Shown here: piece after piece, positions 11,701 through 21,667 of the stretch
Numbering within the stretch: position 1 is the first letter of the stretch
How the letters are laid out: each line of letters begins with the position of its first letter
Assembly: GCF_002775205.1 (NCBI RefSeq)
Contig: NC_036456.1
Span: 5,719,463 to 5,783,462, forward strand
Source: Xiphophorus maculatus
Lineage: Eukaryota; Chordata; Actinopteri; Cyprinodontiformes; Poeciliidae
Reading direction: 5' to 3'
DNA: 64,000 bases
The notes under the pieces: model-generated
The model's database searches: none
What the model was told of the DNA's origin: nothing
The model's input: only the letters and a program-made list of their open reading frames with translations
Program-made: the position numbers and the translations under genes

Positions 11701-13719
11701 GCACAGCTGCTTGGATCCACACTCAGCATTAGTGACGTTGGCCTGCAAAAGACATAACAGCCATCACAGTACATAGAATGATTTACAGTTTAACCATTAA
11801 CAAAAAATATCTACAATGGCCCACTCTATTCTTTTGCATTTAAAAAAATTTTTTTTTTTCATTTACCTCAAGGGTTAGCACTGTGGTGTTTGTGGACACT
11901 GGGACAAATTGTGTTGATGCTGTCATTGATACATTCGTCACGGTGACTGCTGTTGCTGTCATATTGCTGGCTGGGGTTGTTGTGTTGTCAATCTCGTTGG
12001 TTACGTTGTTATCGGGGTTTGCCAGATCTACAGCGCTGACCTTTAGAACAGAGGTTGGAGAACCGAGGCCATCGTTAGCTGAAAGCAGAGAAAGCACATA
12101 GTTTTTAGTTAAATTTGAACATTTTCTGCTCTTGTTAAAATGTTGCATTTCCTTGTGAAGTCACTGTGTGATGTTGGCTTACTGTCGTTGTACTCTCCCG
12201 TTGAAACCGCAACGCCGAGGGTTGTTGCTCGAGTTTTTGGTTCTGGAACAGTGGCAAGGAATCTGCACTGAATTACCTTGCCCTTGATCTTGCCCTTCAC
12301 TGAGTTCACATTGAGCTGCGGAGCAGAAAGTACAGAAGTTTTAGAAAGTTAAGCAGATGGGAATTTGCTTAAGACATTAAGCAAATTAATTATTATTTAT
12401 TAATAATAAATTATTATTAATAATAATAATATTTTATTATTAAATATAATAAAATTATTTATATAATAAATATAATAATTATATTTAATTATTAAATTAT
12501 TGTCAAATTGTTATTAATTTGACAAATTAATTATTTGTCAAATTCTTAATTCTTATAAATTAAGAAGCCAAAAAGCTAGTCAACATGTTACCTAGTTGAA
12601 ACTGACCTTTGATGGTTTGTTATCAATGTAACCTTAAGAGATAACTGTAAAACTCACCTCTGAAATATTCAGAACACCATTGTTGAGGACCGAACTAAAG
12701 AATTTGACTTTGCCCTTGCTGTTTGCACAGATATAAGTCGGGTCTCCCTAAAGGAGGAAATTGGGTAAAGTAAATGGTACTGTCAGAACCAAAGTTACAG
12801 AAATACAAAATATAGCTTTAGTCCTTTTATCTTCCAGTGAGTTGATGACGGTAAATTACCTGCCCAACGCCACCTGTCAGAGTTGCTGCAATGTATCCGT
12901 TTGATTCTCCTGAGAGATCGAAGTTAAAGTTTTGACCACTTTCCTGCTTGGCAGCAAAGAAGAAGCAAGACCCTGTTACAAAGGGGTCACACTTAGGGGG
13001 CTCAGCTATGCACAGCTGCTTGGATCCACACTCAGCATTAGTGATGTTGGCCTGCAAAAGACATAACAGCCATCACAGTACATAGAAGGATTTACAGTTT
13101 AACCATTAACAAAAAATATCTACAATGGCCCACTCTATTCTTTTGCATTTAAAAGAAAAAAAACTTTTTCACTTACCTCAAGTGTCAGCACTGTGGTGTT
13201 TGGGGACACTAGGACAAATTGTGTTGATGCTGCCATTGATACATTCGTCACGGGGACTGCTGTTGCTGTCATATTGCTGGCTGGGGTTGTCGACACGTTG
13301 GTGAGACTTGTCACCGAGTTTTCTGTTGTTGCTGTCATTTTGGTGGTTGGGGTTGTCGACACGCTGGTGAGACTTGTCACTGAGTTTTCTGTTGTTGCTG
13401 TCATTTTGGTGGTTGGGGTTGTCGACACGCTGGTGAGACTTGTCACTGAGTTTTCTGTTGTTGCTGTCATTTTGGTGGTTGGGGTTGTCGACACGCTGGT
13501 GAGACTTGTCACTGAGTTTTCTGTTGTTGCTGTCATTTTGGTGGTTGGGGTTGTCGACACGCTGGTGGGACTTGTCACTGAGCTTTCTGTTGTTGCTGTC
13601 ATTTTGGTGGTTGGGGTTGTCGACATATTGCTAGGTGGTGCTGTCGTAGTGTTTTCAGCGCCCACAAATCTCCCAGACAGCATCACCAACAGAACACAGA
13701 AGATAAGTCTTTTATCCAT
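7702..13719 (-). CDS. Gene A: secreted mucin-like protein with four DOMON domains, probable GPI anchor
   Basis: Spliced CDS of about 992 residues. Exons (minus): 13177-13719, 12860-13051, 12658-12747, 12183-12315, 11867-12078, 11551-11742, 11349-11438, 11058-11190, 10742-10953, 10426-10617, 10224-10313, 9933-10065, 9659-9828, 8482-8673, 8287-8382, 8038-8173, 7831-7959, 7702-7745. All introns are GT-AG and the frame is open throughout. The first coding exon gives a signal peptide (MDKRLIFCVLLVMLSG) and five 22-residue Thr/Ser repeats. Four DOMON domains follow, each with CG..(K)LC, CDP, a C-[YF]-F strand, SGxxxGYxAA, YICAN and QCxF. The first three come from a tandemly duplicated exon block; the fourth is divergent and resembles the single domain of the paralogues. 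The protein ends ALLVTVYMLAFTAM, a short hydrophobic tail typical of GPI signals. The Met expected of heme-binding DOMONs is not seen. Function is unknown; an extracellular adhesion or mucus role is inference. Intron 1 carries the Gypsy element. Confidence 0.85.
8763..8794. repeat. Poly-G tract
   Basis: About 32 consecutive G residues lie in the gene A intron between exons 8482-8673 and 9659-9828. On the transcribed RNA this is poly-C. It is prone to sequencing length errors. Confidence 0.9.
8980..9305. mobile_element. Short TIR element in a gene A intron
   Basis: Left end CAAGGTTTCCCCCCAG and right end CTGGGGGAAACGCTG form imperfect inverted repeats about 326 bp apart, with AATAG on both flanks. 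It resembles a non-autonomous hAT-type MITE, has no coding capacity, and lies in the intron before the last DOMON block. Confidence 0.55.
9729..13287 (-). repeat. Three tandem copies of a four-exon DOMON block
   Basis: Units are about 9729-10853, 10854-11978 and 11979-13287. The first two are 1,125 bp and nearly identical, with only scattered substitutions in exons and introns. The third is 184 bp longer because of an AT-rich insert. Break points fall inside the linker exon, so each copy brings a complete DOMON (three exons) plus linker and keeps phase (entry phase 1, exit phase 0). Confidence 0.9.
12369..12560. repeat. AT-rich low-complexity insertion in an intron
   Basis: About 185-190 bp, almost entirely A and T with local palindromes of TTATTATTAA and TTTGACAAATTAA type. 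It interrupts the intron where the other two blocks read directly from GGGAATTTGC to GAAGCCAAAAAGC. It is present only in the third block. Confidence 0.85.
13291..13620 (-). repeat. 66-bp coding minisatellite in gene A
   Basis: Five units of 66 bp encode a 22-residue repeat (core STTPTTKMTATTENSVTSLT). The central units are almost identical in DNA. This is the short mucin-like stalk before the first DOMON. Confidence 0.9.
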
Positions 13720-14285
13720 GCCTACAAGAAATAGCAAAATAGACAGAATCATTCCTGATGGGGAATTTTGATACACTTAGAGATGAGAACATAACTTTGA
13801 GAGTTTTCAATTCACCCAAATTTCCTCCAAAATATTATGAATATTTACTGTTAATTTAATCCTAACTCTAATATTTGTCAGTATCCAGATCAGTATTTAA
13901 CAGAGACTAGATGGACTATCTGCACACACTTAGACGTAAGACACATGTAGAGAAGAGCTTGGAAAACGTATCGTCCAGAACAGTGTCCAGACAATGTTAA
14001 CTGTCAATGTACTGTGTCAATGGACAGAAACCAGCCACAATGCATGTCCAATGTGGTTTTTATGATTTAACATACTATTGTGTGTTCTGTAGTTAGACTG
14101 TTTCTGTCGGGTTCTGGGGGTCTTGGTCCTTTTTTTTTCTCCTTTTGTTTTTCTTTTCCCCTCTTCCTGGTGTCAGTCTGTAGCATCACTGTGGCCCACT
14201 AGATGGAGCCAGAGGCTGTCTACCTGGGAGGCGCGCCCAGGGGTTTTACGCACCTGGCGGTCGTTATCTCATCATCCTCTGGAGG

Positions 14286-14325
14286 TTAAAGAAGCTGACT
14301 GCCAGCACTTCGACGCCGGAGTGTT
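14286..14325 (+). promoter_or_regulatory. LTR core promoter and inferred transcript start
   Basis: TTAAAG at 14286-14291 stands 24-29 bp before GCCGGAGTGTT (14315-14325), which is exactly complementary to the primer binding site just after the LTR. In self-priming Tf1/sushi elements the RNA 5' end pairs with that site, so transcription should begin at or near 14,315. The start is inferred from the pairing. Confidence 0.6.
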
Positions 14326-14833
14326 TTACCTACTTGGTACACTGAGCCCCTCGAGGTTAGTCCTCTGAGTTTGTTTTTCCTCTAAGTAACTCTTCGTTGT
14401 CCTCTGTGCTCTTCAGGAATCGTTTTCGCCTCGAGACCATTTGGATTCCCCAGAGTGACTTTCATCCTGGCTTTTTGGTTAAAGCCCTCCTCGTGACGCC
14501 GTGGACGTTACCCACTGGTTGCCCGAGTTCCGTCTTCACCTCTCCTGTCAGATCTCAAGAGTCTCAGTTGTCATCGGCTGGCAGTCGGACCCCGCCTCCA
14601 CCTCCGTCAAGACACCACTTACCTGCCCGCCCTCCACCGCAGCCTCCCTGCTTAGGAACCCACAGACTATCTCCCTGATTGTGATCATTCCTTCCCACGT
14701 AAGAACCGATCTGTTTCCATCATAACTCCCGTTTCCCAGTTGACCCGAACTCACCATCTCCTCCTGTTCGCAGTTTTCCGCTGTCTTCCAGACTCCACCC
14801 CAGGATCCCCACCACATCACATAACTTTGCCTC

Positions 14834-14839
14834 AATAAA
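14834..14839 (+). terminator. LTR polyadenylation signal
   Basis: AATAAA in the 5' LTR; the 3' LTR copy lies near 19,503. Transcripts should end shortly after it. Confidence 0.6.
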
Positions 14840-14902
14840 AATCCTTAACTGATTTCTGTTCCCTGTGGTGTTCTGCATGTGGGCAAAAGCTTTAACGCCA
14901 TC

Positions 14903-15898
14903 ATGACAGAACACTCCGGCCAGCAGGCAAGCCCCGCAGACGCCATCAGACGAACACTATCGGAACAACAGTCACAACTTCACACTCATGAGTCCGCCCT
15001 ACGAGAATTAAGTGCCCGTCAAGCCGAGACTAACCAGCGCCTAACTGATCTAATGAATTTCCTACAGAAATCTGTTCCGCAGGCTACGCCTCCAGACCCC
15101 GCGCCGGCTCCCGACCCGGCTCCGCCAGCGCGTCCTTCATACTCGGAGGTTCGACCTCCTACCCCGGAAAGATTCTCTGGAGACATATACAGGTGCAAGG
15201 GGTTCATTTTGCAATGCTCTTTAATTTTTAACCACTCTCCCCAGAGTTTCCCTCATGACGGCGCAAAGATCGCCTATGTTCTGTCTCTGCTGTCCGGTCG
15301 AGCGCTAGATTGGGCCGAGGCAAGGTTTCCATCTCCCACTGATTTCGGGTGTACGTTTGACGCTTTCCTGAAAGAGTTTAGGCAAGTTTTCAGTCAAGAC
15401 CAAGATAAAACATTTAACTCTCGTGAATTGTGGAAAATTAAACAGGGGCAGCGAACGGTAGCCGACTTTGCCGTCGATTTCAGGGTGAAGGCTGCAGCTT
15501 CTAATTGGAACTCGGCGGCACTAAAGAGTGTATATTTTCATGCACTAAATGAGCAGATCAAAGATGAACTAGCCACGCTAGATGAACCCGAGACATTAGA
15601 GGATCTCATAAGTTTGACCATTCGTCTCGATAACAGAATCCGGTCCCGCGCGAAAGAGAGAAATCGGAGAGAACCACCTATTAGAACTTTAACATCTGCT
15701 ACTCCCTCTCCCTCCGCTCTCAGTCTTCCATGTCCGCCAAGTCCCCCAGGTCCGGAACCGATGCAAATTGGTCATACTCGCCTCACCCCAGCTGAGCGTC
15801 ATAGGAGAATGACTTCCCGCCTGTGTTTATATTGTGGTTCACCTGATCACTTCATAGCTCATTGCCCAACTCGGTTAAACCCCCGGGTCCACCAGTAA
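14903..15898 (+). CDS. Gag of the Gypsy/sushi element
   Basis: 331 residues, starting at the ATG in CCATCATGACAG that spans the LTR end; the longer upstream open frame has only a GTG. The N-terminal quarter is Gln/Glu-rich and probably coiled coil, then comes a Pro-rich stretch. The central part (about residues 75-270) is a retrotransposon Gag domain with sushi-type signatures such as [16 protein letters not shown] and [11 protein letters not shown]. Near the C terminus is one zinc knuckle, C-x2-C-x4-H-x4-C (C308, C311, H316, C321). Gag packages element RNA into cytoplasmic particles. The frame is intact. It overlaps pol, which is read by -1 frameshift just before the Gag stop. Confidence 0.93.
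   Translation: MTEHSGQQASPADAIRRTLSEQQSQLHTHESALRELSARQAETNQRLTDLMNFLQKSVPQATPPDPAPAPDPAPPARPSYSEVRPPTPERFSGDIYRCKGFILQCSLIFNHSPQSFPHDGAKIAYVLSLLSGRALDWAEARFPSPTDFGCTFDAFLKEFRQVFSQDQDKTFNSRELWKIKQGQRTVADFAVDFRVKAAASNWNSAALKSVYFHALNEQIKDELATLDEPETLEDLISLTIRLDNRIRSRAKERNRREPPIRTLTSATPSPSALSLPCPPSPPGPEPMQIGHTRLTPAERHRRMTSRLCLYCGSPDHFIAHCPTRLNPRVHQ
14910..14920 (+). other. Primer binding site, self-priming type
   Basis: AACACTCCGGC begins one base after the 5' LTR. It does not begin TGG as tRNA-primed sites do. It is exactly complementary to 14315-14325 in the LTR, and the preceding G could add a G-U pair. This matches the known self-priming mechanism of Tf1 and the related sushi group. Confidence 0.7.
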
Positions 15899-15919
15899 AG
15901 GCGAGGAAACTGGTGGACC
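15874..15919 (+). promoter_or_regulatory. -1 ribosomal frameshift signal at the gag-pol junction
   Basis: The heptamer G-TTA-AAC (15874-15880) is in the Gag zero frame. After a 5-nt spacer, a perfect 11-bp stem forms between GGTCCACCAGT (15886-15896) and ACTGGTGGACC (15909-15919). Shifting back one base rereads the final C and enters the pol frame as P-P-G-P-P-V-K. The Gag stop (15896-15898) lies at the foot of the loop. The layout is that of a classical -1 signal; a pseudoknot was not resolved. Confidence 0.85.
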
Positions 15920-18762
15920 GTTTAGAAAAGGGGGATTCACCTCGCTTGCTATTATCGGCAACATCAATCGACCGTGATCAGTCACTTCCGTTGTCTGTCT
16001 TTATAGATTCGGGCTGCGAACAGAATCTCATTGATTCAGCACTAGTTCAGCAGCTGTCCATAGAAACCACCCCATTAACCGTTCCCCTTTGTGTCTCAGC
16101 TTTGGATGGAAAACCCCTTCCTAAAATCACCCATCAGACCAAACCGTTGAAGTTAGTTATTTCTGGAAATCATAGTGAGATCATTTCGTTTTTTGTTTTT
16201 CCCACCGTAAGCTCCTCCGTAATCCTAGGGTTTAAATGGTTGCAACAGCATAATCCCCACATCAACTGGACAGACAGACATGTTGAATCCTGGTCCACTT
16301 TTTGTCATCAATCCTGTCTCCGCTCAGCAGTTCCACCAGGTCCTCCCACGGCTAAACCAAAGGAGGCAGACATGCCTGATCTCTCCACCATCCCACCCGA
16401 GTACCATGATTTAACCCCAGTTTTTAGTAAGTCTAAAGCACTCTCTCTACCACCACACCGTCCGTATGACTGCGCGATCGACCTTCTCCCCGGGGCGCCA
16501 CTTCCCTCTAGCCGGCTGTACAACATTTCTCGACCTGAACGGGAAACCATGGAGGGTTACATCAGAGACTCTTTAGCTGCCGGGATCATCCGCCCATCCT
16601 CCTCTCCCTTAGGGGCGGGGTTTTTTTTTGTAGGCAAGAAGGACGGTTCGCTGCGGCCATGCATAGACTACAGGGGCTTAAATCAAATTACAGTAAAAAA
16701 TAAATATCCTCTGCCCCTGTTATCTTCAGCTTTCGAGCCAGTGCATGACGCCACTATTTTCACCAAATTAGATCTAAGGAACGCCTATCATTTACTCCGT
16801 ATTCGTCACGGGGATGAATGGAAAACCGCGTTTAAAACACCTATCGGACACTTTGAATATTTGGTCATGCCGTTCGGCTTGTCTAATGCTCCCGCTTTCT
16901 TTCAAGCTCTTGTAAACGATGTTCTGAGAGACTTTCTGAATATCTTCGTTTTCGTCTACCTAGATGATATTTTAATCTACTCCAAGTCCCTCGAAGACCA
17001 CAAGCATCACGTTCGTCTAGTTTTACAACGGCTCCTAGAAAACAAGCTCTATGTAAAAGCTGAGAAATGCGAGTTCCACAAGCCATCCGTCTCTTTCCTG
17101 GGATTCATCCTTGAGGGTGGGCAGGTAAGGCCAACGGAGGAAAAGATCAAGGCTGTGCTGGAATGGCCAATCCCGGAAACACGCAAACAACTCCAAAGAT
17201 TCCTCGGATTTGCCAATTTCTATCGCCGCTTTATCCGCAACTATAGTCAGACAGCCTTACCGTTAACTGCCCTCACTTCGACCAAGATTCCGTTCAGTTG
17301 GACTCCCGAGGCGGATGCGGCTTTCATTAAGCTAAAGACTCTGTTTTCTAACGCACCCGTGCTAATCCAACCTGATCCTAAGAAACAGTTTGTCGTTGAA
17401 GTGGACGCATCTGAACCAGCCCCTGACTCCTGTCCTTCACATAAGATCTATGTTCCCTCCTCTGTCCGAGCCCGTTTTCTTAACTGGATCCACTCATCCA
17501 GGTTTTCCGGACACCCAGGCATCAGTCGCACTATTGCACTAATAAACCGCAAGTTTTGGTGGTCATCCATTCACAAAGATGTTAAGGAATTTGTGCTAGC
17601 TTGTCCTGTCTGTTCCAGAAATAAACCATCCCATCAGCCCCCTGCAGGTCTCCTGCAACCCTTACACATTCCGAAACGACCCTGGTCCCATATCGCTATC
17701 GATTTTGTAACAGGCTTACCTTCGTCTAAAGGCATGACCACCATTTTTACTGTTATCGACAGGTTCTCCAAAGCTTGCCATCTAATTCCGCTTAGGAAGC
17801 TCCCTTCTGCATTTCAGACAGCTCAACTCCTGGTCAAACATGTTTTCCGTTTACATGGTATTCCACAGGAAATATTATCTGATCGAGGTCCACAATTCAT
17901 ATCTCAGATCTGGAGGAACTTCTGCTCAGCGCTTGGCGCAAAGGTGTTGTTAACCTCTGGTTTTCATCCCCAGACTAACGGCCAGACGGAACGTTTGAAC
18001 CAGGAACTGGAGTCAACCCTCCGCTGCTTCACATCCACCAACCCCTCAGACTGGAATCAGTTTCTTCCTTGGGTGGAGTATGCTCATAATTCACATGTTT
18101 CTGCTGCCACCAGTTTGTCCCCTTTTGAAGCTTCCCTGGGTTATCAGCCTCCGTTGCTCTCCTCCGAAGAACGTGACTTAGCCGTTACCTCAGTGCAACA
18201 TCACATCCGCCGCTGTCAGAAGATCTGGAGAACCACTGTCACCACACTTAACAACACCGCCGAACAAAACAAACGCCTCGCTGACCGCAAACGGACTCCC
18301 GCTCCCTGTTACACCCTTGGACAAAAGGTTTGGTTATCTTCCCGGAACATTCCCCTTAAATCCATGTCTAGAAAGCTCTCTCCTAGGTTCATTGGTCCGT
18401 TTTGCATTGAACGCATCATCAGCCCGTCAGCAGTTCGTCTGCGTCTCCCGGCTTCCCTGCGAGTTCATCCCACGTTCCATGTCTCACAGATTAAACCTGT
18501 CCAGACCAGTGCGCTTTGCCCTCCTCCAGAGCCCCCTCCTCCCGCCCGTGTCATTGATGGCCATCCGGCTTATTCTGTCCGCCGGATCGTGGACTCCCGT
18601 CGGCGAGGTCGTGGGTGGCAGTACCTCGTCGACTGGGAGGGCTACGGTCCGGAGGATCGTTCTTGGGTCCCTCGATCTTTTATCCTTGATCCTTCTCTTA
18701 TTACTGATTATGTTTCGTCGCTTCCCTCCTGCTCTTCTCGGCCGCCGGGTGGCGACCGTTGA
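15880..18762 (+). CDS. Pol: protease, RT, integrase, chromodomain; RNase H deleted
   Basis: About 960 residues in the -1 frame, giving a Gag-Pol of roughly 1,286. Domains in order: aspartic protease ([12 protein letters not shown]); reverse transcriptase with FVYLDD (YLDD at 16957-16968); a connection region ending in VDAS (17401-17412); integrase zinc finger ([10 protein letters not shown] ... CPVC); integrase core with Asp in HIAIDFV, Asp in LSDRGPQF and Glu in [11 protein letters not shown]; and a C-terminal chromodomain ([17 protein letters not shown]). RNase H should follow VDAS, but the frame passes directly into the pre-integrase linker (EPAPDSCP). More than 100 residues are therefore missing without a frame break. 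This chain alone should be unable to degrade the RNA strand during reverse transcription. Otherwise the frame is intact. Confidence 0.93.
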   Translation, partial: PPGPPVKARKLVDRLEKGDSPRLLLSATSIDRDQSLPLSVFIDSGCEQNLIDSALVQQLSIETTPLTVPLCVSALDGKPLPKITHQTKPLKLVISGNHSEIISFFVFPTVSSSVILGFKWLQQHNPHINWTDRHVESWSTFCHQSCLRSAVPPGPPTAKPKEADMPDLSTIPPEYHDLTPVFSKSKALSLPPHRPYDCAIDLLPGAPLPSSRLYNISRPERETMEGYIRDSLAAGIIRPSSSPLGAGFFFVGKKDGSLRPCIDYRGLNQITVKNKYPLPLLSSAFEPVHDATIFTKLDLRNAYHLLRIRHGDEWKTAFKTPIGHFEYLVMPFGLSNAPAFFQALVNDVLRDFLNIFVFVYLDDILIYSKSLEDHKHHVRLVLQRLLENKLYVKAEKCEFHKPSVSFLGFILEGGQVRPTEEKIKAVLEWPIPETRKQLQRFLGFANFYRRFIRNYSQTALPLTALTSTKIPFSWTPEADAAFIKLKTLFSNAPVLIQPDPKKQFVVEVDASEPAPDSCPSHKIYVPSSVRARFLNWIHSSRFSGHPGISRTIALINRKFWWSSIHKDVKEFVLACPVCSRNKPSHQPPAGLLQPLHIPKRPWSHIAIDFVTGLPSSKGMTTIFTVIDRFSKACHLIPLRKLPSAFQTAQLLVKHVFRLHGIPQEILSDRGPQFISQIWRNFCSALGAKVLLTSGFHPQTNGQTERLNQELESTLRCFTSTNPSDWNQFLPWVEYAHNSHVSAATSLSPFEASLGYQPPLLSSEERDLAVTSVQHHIRRCQKIWRTTVTTLNNTAEQNKRLADRKRTPAPCYTLGQKVWLSSRNIPLKSMSRKLSPRFIGPFCIERIISPSAVRLRLPASLRVHPTFHVSQIKPVQTSALCPPPEPPPPARVIDGHPAYSVRRIVDSRRRGRGWQYLVDWEGYGPEDRSWVPRSFILDPSLITDYVSSLPSCSSRPPGGDR

Positions 18763-18770
18763 GGGGGGGG
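18763..18770 (+). other. Polypurine tract
   Basis: GGGGGGGG directly follows the pol stop, three bases before the 3' LTR. This is the expected place for the plus-strand primer of an LTR retrotransposon. Confidence 0.7.
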
Positions 18771-18773
18771 TAC

Positions 18774-19578
18774 TGTCGGGTTCTGGGGGTCTTGGTCCTT
18801 TTTTTTTCTCCTTTTGTTTTTCTTTTCCCCTCTTCCTGGTGTCAGTCTGTAGCATCACTGTGGCCCACTAGATGGAGCCAGAGGCTGTCTACCTGGGAGG
18901 CGCGCCCAGGGGTTTTACGCACCTGGCGGTCGTTATCTCATCATCCTCTGGAGGTTAAAGAAGCTGACTGCCAGCACTTCGACGCCGGAGTGTTTTACCT
19001 ACTTGGTACACTGAGCCCCTCGAGGTTAGTCCTCTGAGTTTGTTTTTCCTCTAAGTAACTCTTCGTTGTCCTCTGTGCTCTTCAGGAATCGTTTTCGCCT
19101 CGAGACCATTTGGATTCCCCAGAGTGACTTTCATCCTGGCTTTTTGGTTAAAGCCCTCCTCGTGACGCCGTGGACGTTACCCACTGGTTGCCCGAGTTCC
19201 GTCTTCACCTCTCCTGTCAGATCTCAAGAGTCTCAGTTGTCATCGGCTGGCAGTCGGACCCCGCCTCCACCTCCGTCAAGACACCACTTACCTGCCCGCC
19301 CTCCACCGCAGCCTCCCTGCTTAGGAACCCACAGACTATCTCCCTGATTGTGATCATTCCTTCCCACGTAAGAACCGATCTGTTTCCATCATAACTCCCG
19401 TTTCCCAGTTGACCCGAACTCACCATCTCCTCCTGTTCGCAGTTTTCCGCTGTCTTCCAGACTCCACCCCAGGATCCCCACCACATCACATAACTTTGCC
19501 TCAATAAAAATCCTTTAACTGATTTCTGTTCCCTGTGGTGTTCTGCATGTGGGCAAAAGCTTTAACGCCATCATGACA
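18774..19578 (+). repeat. 3' LTR of the Gypsy element
   Basis: 805 bp with TGTCGGG...CATGACA ends, followed by the target duplication GTTTC. It is identical to the 5' LTR apart from one extra T near 19,515 in the comparison by eye. Confidence 0.95.
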
Positions 19579-19888
19579 GTTTCAATGGCGTTTCTATAGT
19601 CATTTGCTTGCTACAGCAGTTCTGTAGTTAGGTGTTCCTACGACAGTTTACGACATTTCCGTGGAGAGAAGGTTGCATAGGGAATTGTGAAAATAATCAC
19701 AACAGAGACTTTATAAAACATTCTGACTTTAACCAGATTCATCCTTGAGACTTTCTTTAAAATCAGGAATGTGCTATAAGATTACTATTCCTGTAGACAA
19801 TTCTGATGCCATGGCTTCGATAGATACGTCCCGCCATCTAAGTTAATTGGAGGCTGTTGATTTATTGTAGGCAACACTCAAACATATA

Positions 19889-20279
19889 CAGTACAGACCA
19901 AAAGTTTGGACACACCTTTTAATTCAATGAGTTTCCTTTATTTTCATGACTATTGACATTGTAGATTCACACTGAAGGCATCAAAACTATGAATAATACG
20001 TGGAAATATGCACTAAACAAAAAAGTGTAAAACAACTGAAAATACCCCTTATATTCTAGTTTCTTCAAAGTAGCAACCTTTTGCTGTGATTACTGCTTTG
20101 CACAAACTCTGCATTTTCTTGATGAGCTTCAAGAGGTCGTCACCTGAAATGGTTTTCACTTCATAGGTCAACCTGCCCTGTCAGGTTAATAAGTGGGATT
20201 TCTTGCCTTATAAATAGTCTTGAAAATAAAGAAAACCCATTGAGTTAGAAAGGTGTGTCCAAACTTTTGGTCTGTACTG
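19889..20279. mobile_element. Tc1-type non-autonomous element
   Basis: 391 bp with inverted repeats of about 31 bp beginning CAGTACAGACCAAAAGTTTG, flanked by TA on both sides. This terminal repeat is common in fish Tc1-like MITEs. No transposase is present. It lies in intron 1 of gene A. Confidence 0.88.
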
Positions 20280-20281
20280 TA

Positions 20282-21299
20282 CTTCCTTATGTGACATGCG
20301 ATTCTGCTCACCTGACCAAAATTTGTTTTAAGATTTTCATTTACTACATTTTAAGCTCTGCAAACACGGCAAGTGCATCCAGAATGAAATACATGACTCT
20401 CTTTAGCTGCGGCCAACAACAGCTCAAGACTTTTGTTGACCTCTGCTACGTCTGCTAAAATGCCGAACGGCGGGCTGAAGTGTCAGTGATGTTTGAGAGC
20501 AACTTACTAAAGTCAGTGAAACTCCTACATTGGCAACACTGAAGTCCCAAACCCAGACAACATAAGCTAATGTCCAGGAATTTCCACAGTGTGGAGCAAC
20601 AAAGGATGTTTCTGCTTTTTTATTCCGTTCAAAAAATTTGGTTTGTAGTTGCGAACCACGCAATGCTAAGTTCTCCTGCATTGCAAATTAACAGAATAAA
20701 AATGTTAATTTCAGTAAAGAAAAAAAAATTGAAATTAATTTCACCTATTTACATCCTTCTTAGGAATTAGGATTAGGACTACACTCCAGAAACAGAAAGC
20801 AGCTGCCACATGAGTTAGGAACAGAGTCAGGAGCAGAGCCCTGGGTGTTTCAGACTTGACTCAGACGCATTTCCTTAATTTACCACTAAAGCATTAAAAG
20901 GGATTCTATCATTTTTTGGTGCTGAAGTCTGAATTAATAATGAAAAAAAATTATTCTTTTTGCCTTACAAATGTACAATTTCATAACATCAAAGAAATAG
21001 TCATCATCCATAGGTGACACTAAATGCAACAAAATAAAAAAATAAAAAGTAGAAAAAAATTAATTATTCTGGGTTTTTTTAGCAACCAGAAATAATTTGA
21101 GTCGTCCTTACTGACATAACCATCATACAATAAAAGGTATGATGTAAAGTCAGAGAGAGAGAAAGAGAGAAGAAAATGCTTTCCTCTTTTCAATTAGTGG
21201 TTTGAATTGCAATTGAAATTAAAATACCTCTGAAGTACTGCAATTAGTCCAGTAAGGAGAAATATTTCACAATGGAGAGCGTTTTTTTTTTTTTTTTAC
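20282..21299. other. Remainder of gene A intron 1
   Basis: AT-rich intronic sequence with no recognised gene or repeat. A short poly-T lies at about 21,282-21,297, next to the exon 1 donor. Confidence 0.5.
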
Positions 21300-21452
21300 C
21301 TGTGAATCTTCTTGTCGTCAGTCTAATCGGTTGTTCCTCGGCTGTCAGAGTTACTGCCCCGAAATATGATCTGCAGGTGGAGTGTCTCTGATGCTTTCTG
21401 CAAACTCCCAAAGGAAGATGTGACACCTGTTTACTGTGTGTCACTATTTAAG
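21300..21452 (-). promoter_or_regulatory. Gene A promoter and non-coding first exon
   Basis: A TATA-like CTTAAATAG (21444-21452 on minus) is followed by an untranslated exon whose donor is TTCACAG|GTAAAA (exon end 21300). The block matches those of genes C, D and E: the TATA box lies between a gene-proximal motif (GTAAA-GTGTCAC type) and an upstream CTCCTCC-type purine/pyrimidine stretch. Splicing joins it to the acceptor at 13721, two bases before the start ATG. The exact start site is unknown. Confidence 0.65.
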
Positions 21453-21591
21453 ATTAGAAGGAGGAGTTAAAACAACTGAAACCTCAAGCAAAAATATTCG
21501 GTAGACTGCTTAGTGGCATTATCAGATCAGTTCCTATAAAACAGCTTGTTCAGAAGAATTTAATCAAAAGTATGTAGTGTATATGTGCCAG

Positions 21592-21595
<4 letters not shown>

Positions 21596-21664
<69 letters not shown>
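21596..21664. repeat. (TG)n microsatellite
   Basis: About 69 bp of TG dinucleotides roughly 150 bp upstream of the gene A promoter. Confidence 0.95.

Positions 21665-21667
<3 letters not shown>

Larger units (their letters stand above)
14105..14908 (+). repeat. 5' LTR of the Gypsy element
   Basis: 804 bp, TGTCGGG...CATGACA. Against the 3' LTR the one difference I see is a missing T near 14,846. It holds a TTAAAG box, the inferred RNA start and an AATAAA signal (14834-14839). The gag ATG at 14903 lies inside its last six bases. Confidence 0.95.
14105..19578 (+). mobile_element. Ty3/Gypsy chromovirus of Tf1/sushi type, recently inserted
   Basis: A complete LTR-gag-pol-LTR element, 5,474 bp, with TG...CA ends and the 5-bp target duplication GTTTC (14100-14104 and 19579-19583). 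It lies in intron 1 of gene A, antisense to it. The order protease-RT-integrase-chromodomain and the form of Gag place it with the vertebrate sushi group. The LTRs differ by only one visible indel, so the insertion is young. RNase H is deleted, so it may depend on other copies. Confidence 0.95.

Noticed and set aside
9729-13287. Regular repeat spacing that could suggest a CRISPR array
   Set aside because: The units are 1.1-kb exon blocks in a eukaryotic gene, with no short repeats and unique spacers.
13193-13771. Plus-strand frame opposite the gene A signal and stalk exon
   Set aside because: Shadow of the 66-bp repeat; the minus frame has the signal peptide and correct splice sites.
14879-14902. 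Upstream start for gag at 14879
   Set aside because: That position is GTG inside the LTR; the first ATG in frame is 14903.
21244-21444. 66-codon minus-strand ORF at the gene A promoter as a coding exon
   Set aside because: It overlaps the non-coding first exon and reads through its donor; the paralogous first exons do not keep this frame.
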